Assembly: GCF_000218685.1 (NCBI RefSeq)
Contig: NW_006763291.1
Location: 2,326,308 to 2,390,307 of the forward strand
Length of the DNA stretch: 64,000 nucleotides
Reading direction: 5' to 3'
DNA from: Serpula lacrymans var. lacrymans S7.9
Lineage: Eukaryota > Basidiomycota > Agaricomycetes > Boletales > Serpulaceae
The notes beneath the pieces are model-generated. The model was not told where the DNA came from. It did not search any database and saw only the letters and a program-made list of their open reading frames with translations. Below are positions 44,960 through 52,619 of the stretch, piece by piece; position 1 is the first letter of the stretch; every line of letters begins with the position of its first letter. Both the position numbers and the translations under genes were made by a program.

Positions 44960-45348
44960 TGTTACGATAACACAATTTCCGGACATCTCCTTTCCTTTTT
45001 ATTCTCCGCTTTAACTTTATACTTTAAGTGCCACGCGGCATTTCCCTTTCTCGCGCCGCGTTGCCTTTCTTTTACTTTTAGACTTAACTCTCTCACGCAG
45101 TGGAGCTGGCCATACGGGCTAGACCCTATGACATCATCAGCCACTGCCTTCATCAACTGTATAGTACACATGTACAAACATCCTGTAGTAGTATATATAC
45201 CCCAATAGATCCAGGAGACTCCTCAGCGAGTCCTCCTGTTGTATACCAACTAACTCACTGCAGCCCAAGGGGTACCCACTCCCCATCTTCCACTACCTTT
45301 ATAGTGTGTTCCTGTGTGCGCCAGAGTAACTAACTCTTGGTTGTTACA
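44960..45348 (+). repeat. G3 5' LTR
   Basis: TGTTACGATAACAC..GGTTGTTACA. TATATATA about 45192-45199; expected RNA start near 45225 (AGCGAGTCCT), inside the near-palindrome GGAGACTCCTCAGCGAGTCC. Confidence 0.93.
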
Positions 45349-45350
45349 TT

Positions 45351-45360
45351 AGGACTCGCT
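45351..45360 (+). promoter_or_regulatory. G3 self-priming primer-binding site
   Basis: AGGACTCGCT, two bases after the LTR, is the reverse complement of AGCGAGTCCT at 45225-45234, about 27 nt past the TATA box. No tRNA-like site is seen. Confidence 0.65.
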
Positions 45361-45620
45361 CTTTCTACTCTCTCGCACGTGTGTGCAGAAGTCCCATCAT
45401 TTGGGCACCCGGACTCCAGGGTGAAGGAGATTGGTTAGCGGTTAGGAATATCCCACATAGCAGATAGGTGCGCTCCTAGCGACGGCCTTGTAGTGCTTTG
45501 GGAGAAGAACCCAAAACCTTCGATACGCGGCCCCCAGCGTTAAGGGGAGTACCTTAGCTCAGCAGTCGGTGTGGAACCACTGTTGATTAGATTTAAAATA
45601 CAAACTTTCACTTTCGAATA

Positions 45621-45723
45621 CCTCTGACCAGGCCGGGCACTTGCCTCCGCCAGTCTGGAGAAGGGTTGACAGCTTAACAAGCGGACCACCCCCTGACAAC
45701 CGTTCGGACCAGGGTTTATTACG
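45621..45723 (+). ncRNA. Conserved structured leader RNA (G3 copy)
   Basis: Ungapped 103-nt match to the G1 leader. Hairpins: GGC-ACTT-GCC (45636-45645), GCTT-AAC-AAGC (45672-45682), and CCCTG/CAGGG (45691-45695 with 45710-45714) around the invariant ACAACCGTTCGGAC loop. It lies about 150 nt upstream of the gag start. Confidence 0.65.
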
Positions 45724-45872
45724 TTTACATTTTTATATACTTTTTCAAATACTATAGTGTGGGTAGTCGGAGATTGAGATCCGATACTCAGCTGGGAAGA
45801 GGTTGATCCGCAGATAGCAAGCGGGGACCCCCAGTTACCTATTTTTACGTTACCCAAAGAGAACAAGTCAAC

Positions 45873-46931
45873 ATGTCGTCGCAAGATATGAATGCGCTAC
45901 TGCACGCAATGCGTGTGCAGATAGCGGAATTAACCTCGCAGCTCGCCGAGATACAGGCCAACCCCCCTGTAGCAACCCCCTCGGTAGAGAAAAAGTTTAA
46001 CAAAAAAGTCGAAGTCGTCGCTGACCCTGGCGCCTTCGAAGGAGACCGAGCGCGATTTGCTGAATGGTGGATCAAGCTCCAGATTTGGGTCAAGGCGAAC
46101 TGGGACGCTTTCGCCGACGATTTTGAGGTAGCCACTGCGGTGCTATCTCGCCTAAAAGGACCTGTGGCGGGTCGATACGCCCAAGTAAGACTCCAGGAAT
46201 GCTACACCGCGGGTGTGTGGCCTACCTGGGACGATCTCAAGAAAGAGATCGAAAAATATTTCAAACCGCAAGCTGAGCGAGACTGGGCGCGTCAGCAAAT
46301 CCGTTCCTTCAAACAAGGAAACATGAGGACGGATGATTATGTCACCCGGTTCCTGGCCCTCTCCATCCAAGGAGGGTTAGGTAACGAACACGCAGTAGAA
46401 CTGCTAGAACGCAATGTGAACCCTCGCATTGCAGAGCAGATCTACCTGCAGGATACAAGAAGTGACGACCTGGCTCTAGCAGCCGAGGAAGTCCGACGAG
46501 TCGGTAGGGCCATGGAGCTCTACGCTATGCACCAAGGTGGCGGGTCCACCAAACAAACCACCACACCCCAGAGGCGCCCTGGGTCATCAAACCAACATCA
46601 TAATCACTCTCACGGGTTCAAGCCGTTCGGGCTGCAGCCAGGACAGGGTGCTCCTATGGATATCGGCGCGGTCCAAGGCGGACAAATGTGCAGATTCAAG
46701 GGCAACTGTTACAACTGCGGCCAAGAGGGACACATGTCCCGAGACTGTAGAAACAGGGCACAGGCTGCCCAACAAAAAAATAAAGGGCACCAGGTGCACC
46801 AACTAGAAAACGAAAAACCGGACGATCGGCTCAACTCTTTGGCCGGTCGTTCTTACGACGAAATCCGGGCCTTCTTCTATGACCAACAGGTCAACGAAAT
46901 GAAGGCTCAGGGAAAAGAATTCGGGGCTTAG
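45873..46931 (+). CDS. G3 gag
   Basis: 352 residues, intact, starting MSSQDMNALLHAMRVQ with a short coiled coil. Capsid-like GAFEGDRARFAEWWIKLQIW, YFKPQAERDWARQQI and VELLERNVNPRIAEQI. His/Gln/Gly-rich linker, then CCHC knuckle CYNCGQEGHMSRDC. It forms the particle and binds element RNA. Stop TAG 46929-46931; the heptamer G GGA AAA at 46910-46916 lies 12 nt upstream of the stop. Confidence 0.93.
   Translation: MSSQDMNALLHAMRVQIAELTSQLAEIQANPPVATPSVEKKFNKKVEVVADPGAFEGDRARFAEWWIKLQIWVKANWDAFADDFEVATAVLSRLKGPVAGRYAQVRLQECYTAGVWPTWDDLKKEIEKYFKPQAERDWARQQIRSFKQGNMRTDDYVTRFLALSIQGGLGNEHAVELLERNVNPRIAEQIYLQDTRSDDLALAAEEVRRVGRAMELYAMHQGGGSTKQTTTPQRRPGSSNQHHNHSHGFKPFGLQPGQGAPMDIGAVQGGQMCRFKGNCYNCGQEGHMSRDCRNRAQAAQQKNKGHQVHQLENEKPDDRLNSLAGRSYDEIRAFFYDQQVNEMKAQGKEFGA
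46910..46916 (+). promoter_or_regulatory. G3 candidate -1 frameshift heptamer
   Basis: G GGA AAA in the gag frame (CAG GGA AAA), fitting X XXY YYZ. A -1 slip avoids the TAG and enters the open frame 46930-47326 (GHLGTLAPDKNEVNHNK). Confidence 0.45.
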
Positions 46932-47334
46932 GTCACTTGGGTACCTTAGCTCCTGATAAAAATGAAGTAAACCACAACAAAGTGGCCCCTGCTCCGGGGT
47001 GTTGCACGAGCAATAACGGAATGACGGGGATGGCTCCCCAATTTGTAAATAAGTTTTTAAATTTGTTATCAGAAGTATGTACTTGTATAAAGAAATGCAA
47101 CTGTAATACTTATGATACTACCGCTGCACCAGCGTCTCCCTTGGAGCGTGGCCCCGGCGAGACAAACACTAGGGTGCTTGATTCTGGTAAAACAAAAATA
47201 GAAAAACATGTGTCATTCAAAATTCCTTCTTCTTCTTCTTCTTCTTCTTCTTCTTCTTCTTCGGAGCCACCCTTTCCCGAAATCCCAAGGCGTGTGTTGA
47301 TGTATTCCAAAAAGAGATCCGTTTAGACGTTGGC
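46932..47334 (+). other. G3 gag-pol spacer frame with a (TTC)n tract
   Basis: Open in the -1 frame of gag up to TAG 47324-47326. Encodes a linker with Cys (CTCIKKCNC), then a Ser run from the TTC repeat, EPPFPEIPRRV and KKRSV. The protease frame (FQKEIRLDVGVENLARG) overlaps it in yet another frame, so a second -1 step or a one-base indel is needed to join them. Confidence 0.5.
47226..47263. repeat. (TTC)n microsatellite in G3
   Basis: About 12 TTC/TCT units coding for poly-Ser in the spacer frame. Slippage here would change linker length; an uneven indel would alter the gag-pol frame. Confidence 0.85.
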
Positions 47335-50300
47335 GTGGAAAACCTTGCCAGGGGCAAAGTACACTCAACGAGCGCACTGCTTGATTCAGGCGCTAACGGG
47401 ATCTTCATAGATCAGGTCTGGGCGGAGCAAATTGGACTCCCCCTTGTAAAATTAGAAACATCTATTCCCGTCTATAACGTTGACGGTACGCTTAATGCAG
47501 GTGGCTGTATTACACACAAATGTTCTTTTGTGGTCGAATACCAAGGACACAGAGAACGAGTCACTGCCGAGGCTACCCAACTAGGGAAGATTAATTTAAT
47601 CTTAGGCTGGACCTGGCTATTTAAACACAATCCTGAGATCAACTGGCAGACAGGGGTTGTCACATTGTCACGTTGTCCCCAGGAATGTGTAAACTTGGGT
47701 AAACCAAATCATGTCCGTCACAATGAGCGTCTCGAAAAGTTAAACGCTAGTCACGTTTACGAGCTCAGATCTTTAGAAAAGATCGACGATGACGATGATG
47801 AGGTAAAACCTGAGGAAGAGATTAAGAGGCTGGTACCTCCCGAGTACCACGACTTCTGGAAAGTCTTTTCGAAACACAAATCAGAGCGCTTCCCAGAGGC
47901 TAAGCCTTGGGACCATGCTATAGATTTGAAAGACACCTTCAAACCAAGGAAGGGACACATGATACCGCTCTCTGCTCCCGAAAGAGACGAGGTATCTAGT
48001 TTCATAGACAAACAACTTAGGAAGGGTTACATCAGACCTTCCAAAAGTCCTATGACGTCCCCGGTGTTCTTCATTCCTAAAAAGGATGGTAAAAAGCGAA
48101 TGATTATGGACTATTGTTACGTGAATGAGCACACAGTTAAAAATGCGTATCCGCTGCCTTTGATTAGTCAGCTGGTGGACAAATTGGCTGGCGCCAAAAT
48201 CCTGACAAAAATGGATCTCAGATGGGGGTACAACAATGTACGAATCAAAGAGGAAGATGCTTGGAAGGCCGCATTCACGTGCCACCGAGGATCTTTCGAA
48301 CCCCTTGTTATGTTCTTTGGGTTGACCAATTCACCGGCGACCTTCCAGAGCATGATGAACGAGATCTTTGCGGATATGGAAAACTGTGTCGTCATTTACA
48401 TTGACGATTTATTAATATTTACAAAGTCGGACGATGAGGCTGAGCATGACAAGATCGTGCAAGAAGTCCTTCGACGCTTACAGGAACGGGACCTATTCGT
48501 CAAACCCGAAAAATGTAATTTTAAAGTGAAGGAAGTAGACTTCCTCGGTATGATCATAGGCCAGAACGGAATCAGGATGAACCCTGAGAAAGTTCAAGCT
48601 ATTTTGGAATGGCCAGAACCTACTCGCGTCAAAGGGGTTAGGGCTTTCCTAGGCTTAGGCAATTTCTACCGAAGGTTTATTGAAAACTTTGCAAAAATCA
48701 CGAGACCGTTGAACGATCTCACCAAAAAGGACCTTGTTTGGCAGTGGGGCGCCAAAGAACAGGAAGCTTTTGATAAACTTAAACAGGCATTTACAACAGC
48801 ACCCATATTGGCATTCCCTGAATTAGACAAAGAGTTCCGGCTAGAAACCGACTCTTCTGACTTCGCCACTGGGGCTGTTCTATCAATCAAATGCCCTGAT
48901 GATCTTTGGAGGCCTTGTGCCTATTTATCGCATAGTTTGTCGCCTACAGAGCGCAACTATCAAATATACGACAAGGAGATGCTGGCCATCATTAGAGCTT
49001 TAGAGCACTGGCGGCACTACTTAGAAGGTGCTAGGCACCAATTTGAAATTTGGACCGATCATAAGAACCTGGAGTACTTCATGACGGCCCGAGACCTGAA
49101 CCGGAGACAGGCCCGCTATGCGGTGTACTTGTCAAGGTTCAATTATAAATTAATTCATAAGCCAGGAAGCTCAATGGGGAAAGCGGATGCTTTATCTAGA
49201 AGAGAGGATCATGCCAACGGCATTGAAGATGACAACAAAGGTGTCACCCTGATAGATCAATCAAGGGTCACCAATGTTAGAATCGGGCAAGATTCCGACC
49301 TCCTAGAAGTCTTTAGAAAAGACATCTCCCCAGAGGAAAAGGCGCGCCTTGACGGCAATGAAAACTATTTATGGAAAGACGGGCTCTTTCATTTCAAAAA
49401 CAAAATCTATGTGCCTGAGTCCGCAAGGATCAAGGCAATAGATAGACATCATGATACTCCAGTGGCTGGGCACCCTGGATGGCAACGAACGATGGAGTTG
49501 ATCTCCAGAAACTACATGTGGCCTGGCATGGTCAAAGACGTACAGGAATATGTAAAATCCTGTCTGAGATGCGCCATGGCCAAGAATTCCCATCAACCGC
49601 CGGCGGGTAAACTCATGCCGAACCCGATACCAGCTGGCCCCTGGCAGGATATATCGGTGGACTTCACGACGGATCTGCCCGAGTCAAACGGGTACGATTC
49701 AGTAATGGTGGTAGTAGACCGCTTCTCCAAAGAAGTGGTATTCATACCCACCAACAAAACCATCACCGCCGCCGGTACGGCAGACCTATTTAAGGATTTT
49801 GTATGGTCAATCCATGGGTTACCAGAAACAGTAATCTCCGATAGAGGACCGCAATTCGCTAGCGAATTTACGAAAGAATTATGCCGGATGCTGGGCATCA
49901 AACCTAAATTATCCACGGCGTTCCACCCGCAAACCGATGGACAAACGGAGAGACTCAACCAGGAGTTGAAACAATATCTCCGGATATTTATTAACGACAG
50001 ACAGACAGATTGGGCCAAGTGGCTAAAGATAGCCCAGTTCTCTTATAATATTAAACAGTCTTCGGCTACAGGAAGGGCACCATTCGAGGTTACTAGATCG
50101 TACCTCCCCAGAATGGGTGTAGAACCTGGCAAAAGCAAAAACGAGGCTGCTGGGAACATGGCAAAAGACATGAAGTCTGTCTTGGATGAAACGCGCAAAG
50201 CGCTATTTAAAACTGCGGAGCAGATGAAAGACAGGGCAGAGCGTAGACGCTCTAAGGCCCCTGATTACAAGGTCGGCGACCTGGTCTGGTTAGACACCGA

Positions 50301-50808
50301 CCACTTGAAATTAAAAGACCGGCAGTCTAGAAAACTGACCGAAAAGTGGATTGGCCCTTACCGGATTAAGGAAGTCAAACCTAATGCGGTGGAGCTGGAA
50401 CTCCCAAAACGAATGAGGGTGGTACCCACGGTTAACATTAGCCGTGTGAAACCCTACAAGGGACCGCTGCCGGGACAGCGCGTAGACCGGCCCGGTCCGG
50501 TAGTAGTCACCCAGGAAGGTGAAGAAGAGTTCGAAGTCGAACGGGTGGTAGATGCACGCTTGAAGCATGGAAAATTAGAGTTCCTGGTCCTATGGAAGGG
50601 CTACGGAGACGAGGACAGAACGTGGGAACCAGAATCCCATCTGGAAAACTCCCGCGACGCTGTTCGCGAATTTTATTCTAGGAATCCCTCAGCTCCCAGG
50701 AAGCTTAGAGGCATGGATTCAAACCTTTTTAATTCCCTCTTTCAACCTATGCCCGAAAATTTTACCACTACCTCCGGAATTTGGTCTCGCCTGGAAGTCG
50801 AGCCTTAG
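47335..50808 (+). CDS. G3 pol: protease, reverse transcriptase, RNase H, integrase, chromodomain
   Basis: Uninterrupted 1157-codon frame; the frame is open upstream and no ATG is needed if it is reached by frameshift. Protease ALLDSGANGIFIDQ; reverse transcriptase GYIRPSKSPMTSPVFFIPKK, MDYCYVNEHTVKN (Cys where the Arg of DYRxLN is expected), MDLRWGYNNV, YIDDLLIF; RNase H ETDSSDFATGAVL and DKEMLAII. Integrase HHCC (HHDTPVAGHPGWQRTMELIS, CLRCAMAK) and DDE (SVDFTTDLPE, ISDRGPQFASEF, QTDGQTERLNQE). C-terminal chromodomain EFEVERVVDARLKHGKLEFL, LWKGYGDEDRTWEP, which in chromoviruses steers integration to heterochromatin. Confidence 0.95.
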   Translation: MENLARGKVHSTSALLDSGANGIFIDQVWAEQIGLPLVKLETSIPVYNVDGTLNAGGCITHKCSFVVEYQGHRERVTAEATQLGKINLILGWTWLFKHNPEINWQTGVVTLSRCPQECVNLGKPNHVRHNERLEKLNASHVYELRSLEKIDDDDDEVKPEEEIKRLVPPEYHDFWKVFSKHKSERFPEAKPWDHAIDLKDTFKPRKGHMIPLSAPERDEVSSFIDKQLRKGYIRPSKSPMTSPVFFIPKKDGKKRMIMDYCYVNEHTVKNAYPLPLISQLVDKLAGAKILTKMDLRWGYNNVRIKEEDAWKAAFTCHRGSFEPLVMFFGLTNSPATFQSMMNEIFADMENCVVIYIDDLLIFTKSDDEAEHDKIVQEVLRRLQERDLFVKPEKCNFKVKEVDFLGMIIGQNGIRMNPEKVQAILEWPEPTRVKGVRAFLGLGNFYRRFIENFAKITRPLNDLTKKDLVWQWGAKEQEAFDKLKQAFTTAPILAFPELDKEFRLETDSSDFATGAVLSIKCPDDLWRPCAYLSHSLSPTERNYQIYDKEMLAIIRALEHWRHYLEGARHQFEIWTDHKNLEYFMTARDLNRRQARYAVYLSRFNYKLIHKPGSSMGKADALSRREDHANGIEDDNKGVTLIDQSRVTNVRIGQDSDLLEVFRKDISPEEKARLDGNENYLWKDGLFHFKNKIYVPESARIKAIDRHHDTPVAGHPGWQRTMELISRNYMWPGMVKDVQEYVKSCLRCAMAKNSHQPPAGKLMPNPIPAGPWQDISVDFTTDLPESNGYDSVMVVVDRFSKEVVFIPTNKTITAAGTADLFKDFVWSIHGLPETVISDRGPQFASEFTKELCRMLGIKPKLSTAFHPQTDGQTERLNQELKQYLRIFINDRQTDWAKWLKIAQFSYNIKQSSATGRAPFEVTRSYLPRMGVEPGKSKNEAAGNMAKDMKSVLDETRKALFKTAEQMKDRAERRRSKAPDYKVGDLVWLDTDHLKLKDRQSRKLTEKWIGPYRIKEVKPNAVELELPKRMRVVPTVNISRVKPYKGPLPGQRVDRPGPVVVTQEGEEEFEVERVVDARLKHGKLEFLVLWKGYGDEDRTWEPESHLENSRDAVREFYSRNPSAPRKLRGMDSNLFNSLFQPMPENFTTTSGIWSRLEVEP

Positions 50809-50819
50809 AAGGGGGGTAG

Positions 50820-51208
50820 TGTTACGATAACACAATTTCCGGACATCTCCTTTCCTTTTTATTCTCCGCTTTAACTTTATACTTTAAGTGCCACGCGGCA
50901 TTTCCCTTTCTCGCGCCGCGTTGCCTTTCTTTTACTTTTAGACTTAACTCTCTCACGCAGTGGAGCTGGCCATACGGGCTAGACCCTATGACATCATCAG
51001 CCACTGCCTTCATCAACTGTATAGTACACATGTACAAACATCCTGTAGTAGTATATATACCCCAATAGATCCAGGAGACTCCTCAGCGAGTCCTCCTGTT
51101 GTATACCAACTAACTCACTGCAGCCCAAGGGGTACCCACTCCCCATCTTCCACTACCTTTATAGTGTGTTCCTGTGTGCGCCAGAGTAACTAACTCTTGG
51201 TTGTTACA
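50820..51208 (+). repeat. G3 3' LTR
   Basis: Base-for-base the same as the 5' LTR by reading, offset 5860. Preceded by AGAAGGGGGGTAG. Confidence 0.93.
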
Positions 51209-51597
51209 TCCCTTCTCAACAAAGACCCAAACCGATACCACCGGTGATAGTGGATGGACAAGAAGAATACAAAGTCGAAGAAGTTTTAGACTCACGTCTC
51301 AAAAAAGGAAAGTTAGAATATCTAGTACATTGGAAAAACTATCCAAAAGAGGAATGCACATGGGAACCCGAACGACACCTAACCAACTCACCAGACAAAG
51401 TGAAAACATTTCACGATAACAACCCTAGTGCACCCCGACGGATACGATTCCAACTACACTCCCAACCTTTCGAAAACTTTACAATGACAAGAGTCCGAAA
51501 ACAATTGTTCAACTGGGAAAACGGAAAGATGGACCCTTACTTTCAAGACAAAAGTCTTAAAGAGGGGGTAATGTCACGACTTGAGCCAGAGTGCTAG
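51209..51597 (+). pseudogene. G1 pol, C-terminal chromodomain
   Basis: After the TCCCT duplication: SQQRPKPIPPVIVDGQ, chromodomain EEYKVEEVLDSRLKKGKLEY, HWKNYPKEECTWEPERHL, ending SRLEPEC. The stop (51595-51597) lies about 25 bp inside the 3' LTR, past the polypurine tract AAAGAGGGGGTAA. This domain is intact, but it is cut off from the rest of pol by G3. Confidence 0.9.
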
Positions 51598-51907
51598 TTT
51601 CTTTTTCATTTTATTTATATCTAATCACGTGACAAACACGAGACAAGAACACAAGATCAGTAGTTAGTAGTTAGTCACGTGACAAAGCCTAGACCATAAC
51701 GTAAAACATCAGTCAGCGCCTCATGGCTACTGCATGTCGTATCAGTCAGCGCCTCATGGTTGACCTTCAGAAAATGTATATATACCAGCACTCATGTACA
51801 TACTTTCTTCAGTTGTTGATTACTTCTTAATCTAGTACTTGACGCTACTTGTTGATCTTTGAGACTTGTCCCTCCGTTAACTCGGTATAGGGGATAGGAA
51901 TCTTACA
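51572..51907 (+). repeat. G1 3' LTR
   Basis: 336 bp, about 31 bp longer than the 5' LTR because of a tandem duplication of ATCAGTCAGCGCCTCATGG with a short spacer near 51705-51760, plus small substitutions. This makes G1 the oldest Ty3 element of the stack. Confidence 0.9.
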
Positions 51908-51912
51908 ATTAT

Positions 51913-52287
51913 ACTGTAGCGAGTAGCACCTCCGACTATAAGTAGTAGGGGGTTTAGTATAGGAATACCTCAGTCGTTTCTATAGCCTCTCGGGCAGCAG
52001 CTGAGGTATGTTACATTACATTTATTAGAGATCACCCCAAACCAACATCTATTGTAGTTTCACTTAGGTAAATAATAAAGTCGTTTCTATAGCCTCTTGG
52101 GCAGCGGCTGAGTTTCACTTAGTTTTATTACTACTTATAGTCAGAGGTGCTACTCGCTACAGTATAATGACTCCTAGGAGTACAATTGTGCTCCTAGGAG
52201 AACAATGGTTACTCCATGGAGTGGTGGCTATGCTCCATGGAGAACAATGGCTGCTTCTTCAGAGACCGGGTTTATCCGGTTTTGTCA
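51913..52287 (+). mobile_element. Copia-1 3' LTR, right part (inverted arm)
   Basis: Continues the LTR begun at 23928. The segment 52130-52287 is the reverse complement of 23928-24051 plus 51908-51945, ending CCGGTTTTGTCA. Between the arms are two copies of CGTTTCTATAGCCTCT followed by GGGCAGC. Confidence 0.7.
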
Positions 52288-52619
52288 CCAGGGTCCTGTC
52301 CCAGCCCGTTCACAGGATGATTCTGCCAAGTGTGAATGTGAATTGGGTTTGAGCCTAGACTGTCTTAGGATCTTCCATCAATGAAGTACAAATCTCACAG
52401 AGCAGAAGGGGTTGCACATCTTTTTGATTGATTTTGGGCAACTTCTGTGCTTAGGCGCCAATTTGGAGTCATCAAAATACTTATCTCCCTTAGTTTTGAC
52501 ACAATAAAAATCTGTCTTGTATTTATATTCCCCTCATCGAAAGGAGCATTTTTACTGGTGGATATTGTTATCTGATTCTTTCTAGCAGCACTCAAGTGAA
52601 CCGCACCCAAACCGCACTA
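52288..52619. other. Spacer between transposon island and right duplication copy
   Basis: About 330 bp with no gene or repeat that I can identify. It begins CCAGGGTCCTGTCCC right after the palindromic LTR and ends at the duplicated block. Confidence 0.5.

Larger units (their letters stand above)
44960..51208 (+). mobile_element. Ty3 element G3, young, identical LTRs
   Basis: 6249 bp with 389-bp LTRs at 44960-45348 and 50820-51208 that I find identical. TSD TCCCT (44955-44959, 51209-51213). Inserted in G1 pol; removal restores KEPQFPSQQRPKPIPP. Complete order: LTR, self-primer, leader, gag, pol with chromodomain, polypurine tract AGAAGGGGGGTAG, LTR. Diverged LTRs of the same family occur at 17891-18298 and 20794-21085. 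Confidence 0.95.
24052..51907 (+). mobile_element. Ty3 element G1 (chromovirus type), decayed and host to nested insertions
   Basis: LTRs TGTCACGACTTGAGCC..ATCTTACA at 24052-24356 and 51572-51907, flanked by ATTAT on both sides (24047-24051, 51908-51912), inserted in the copia-1 LTR. Order: LTR, self-primer, leader, gag, pol with protease, reverse transcriptase, RNase H, integrase, chromodomain, LTR. Its own sequence is 24052-28005, 42903-44959 and 51209-51907 (allowing for target duplications). G2 sits at 28006-42902 and G3 at 44960-51208. It is broken by a gag frameshift, several stops and a small in-frame gap in integrase. Confidence 0.92.

Noticed and set aside
45400..45560. Possible tRNA-like sequence in the G3 leader (GGTTAGCGGTTAGG..)
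   Set aside because: No acceptor stem or T-arm could be closed around it.
45621..45723. Leader block as a known ribozyme (hammerhead, HDV-like or twister)
   Set aside because: CTGACCAG resembles the start of a hammerhead core, but CUGANGA, GAAA and the cleavage triplet are absent. The HDV and twister patterns I know do not fit. Kept only as an unassigned structured RNA.
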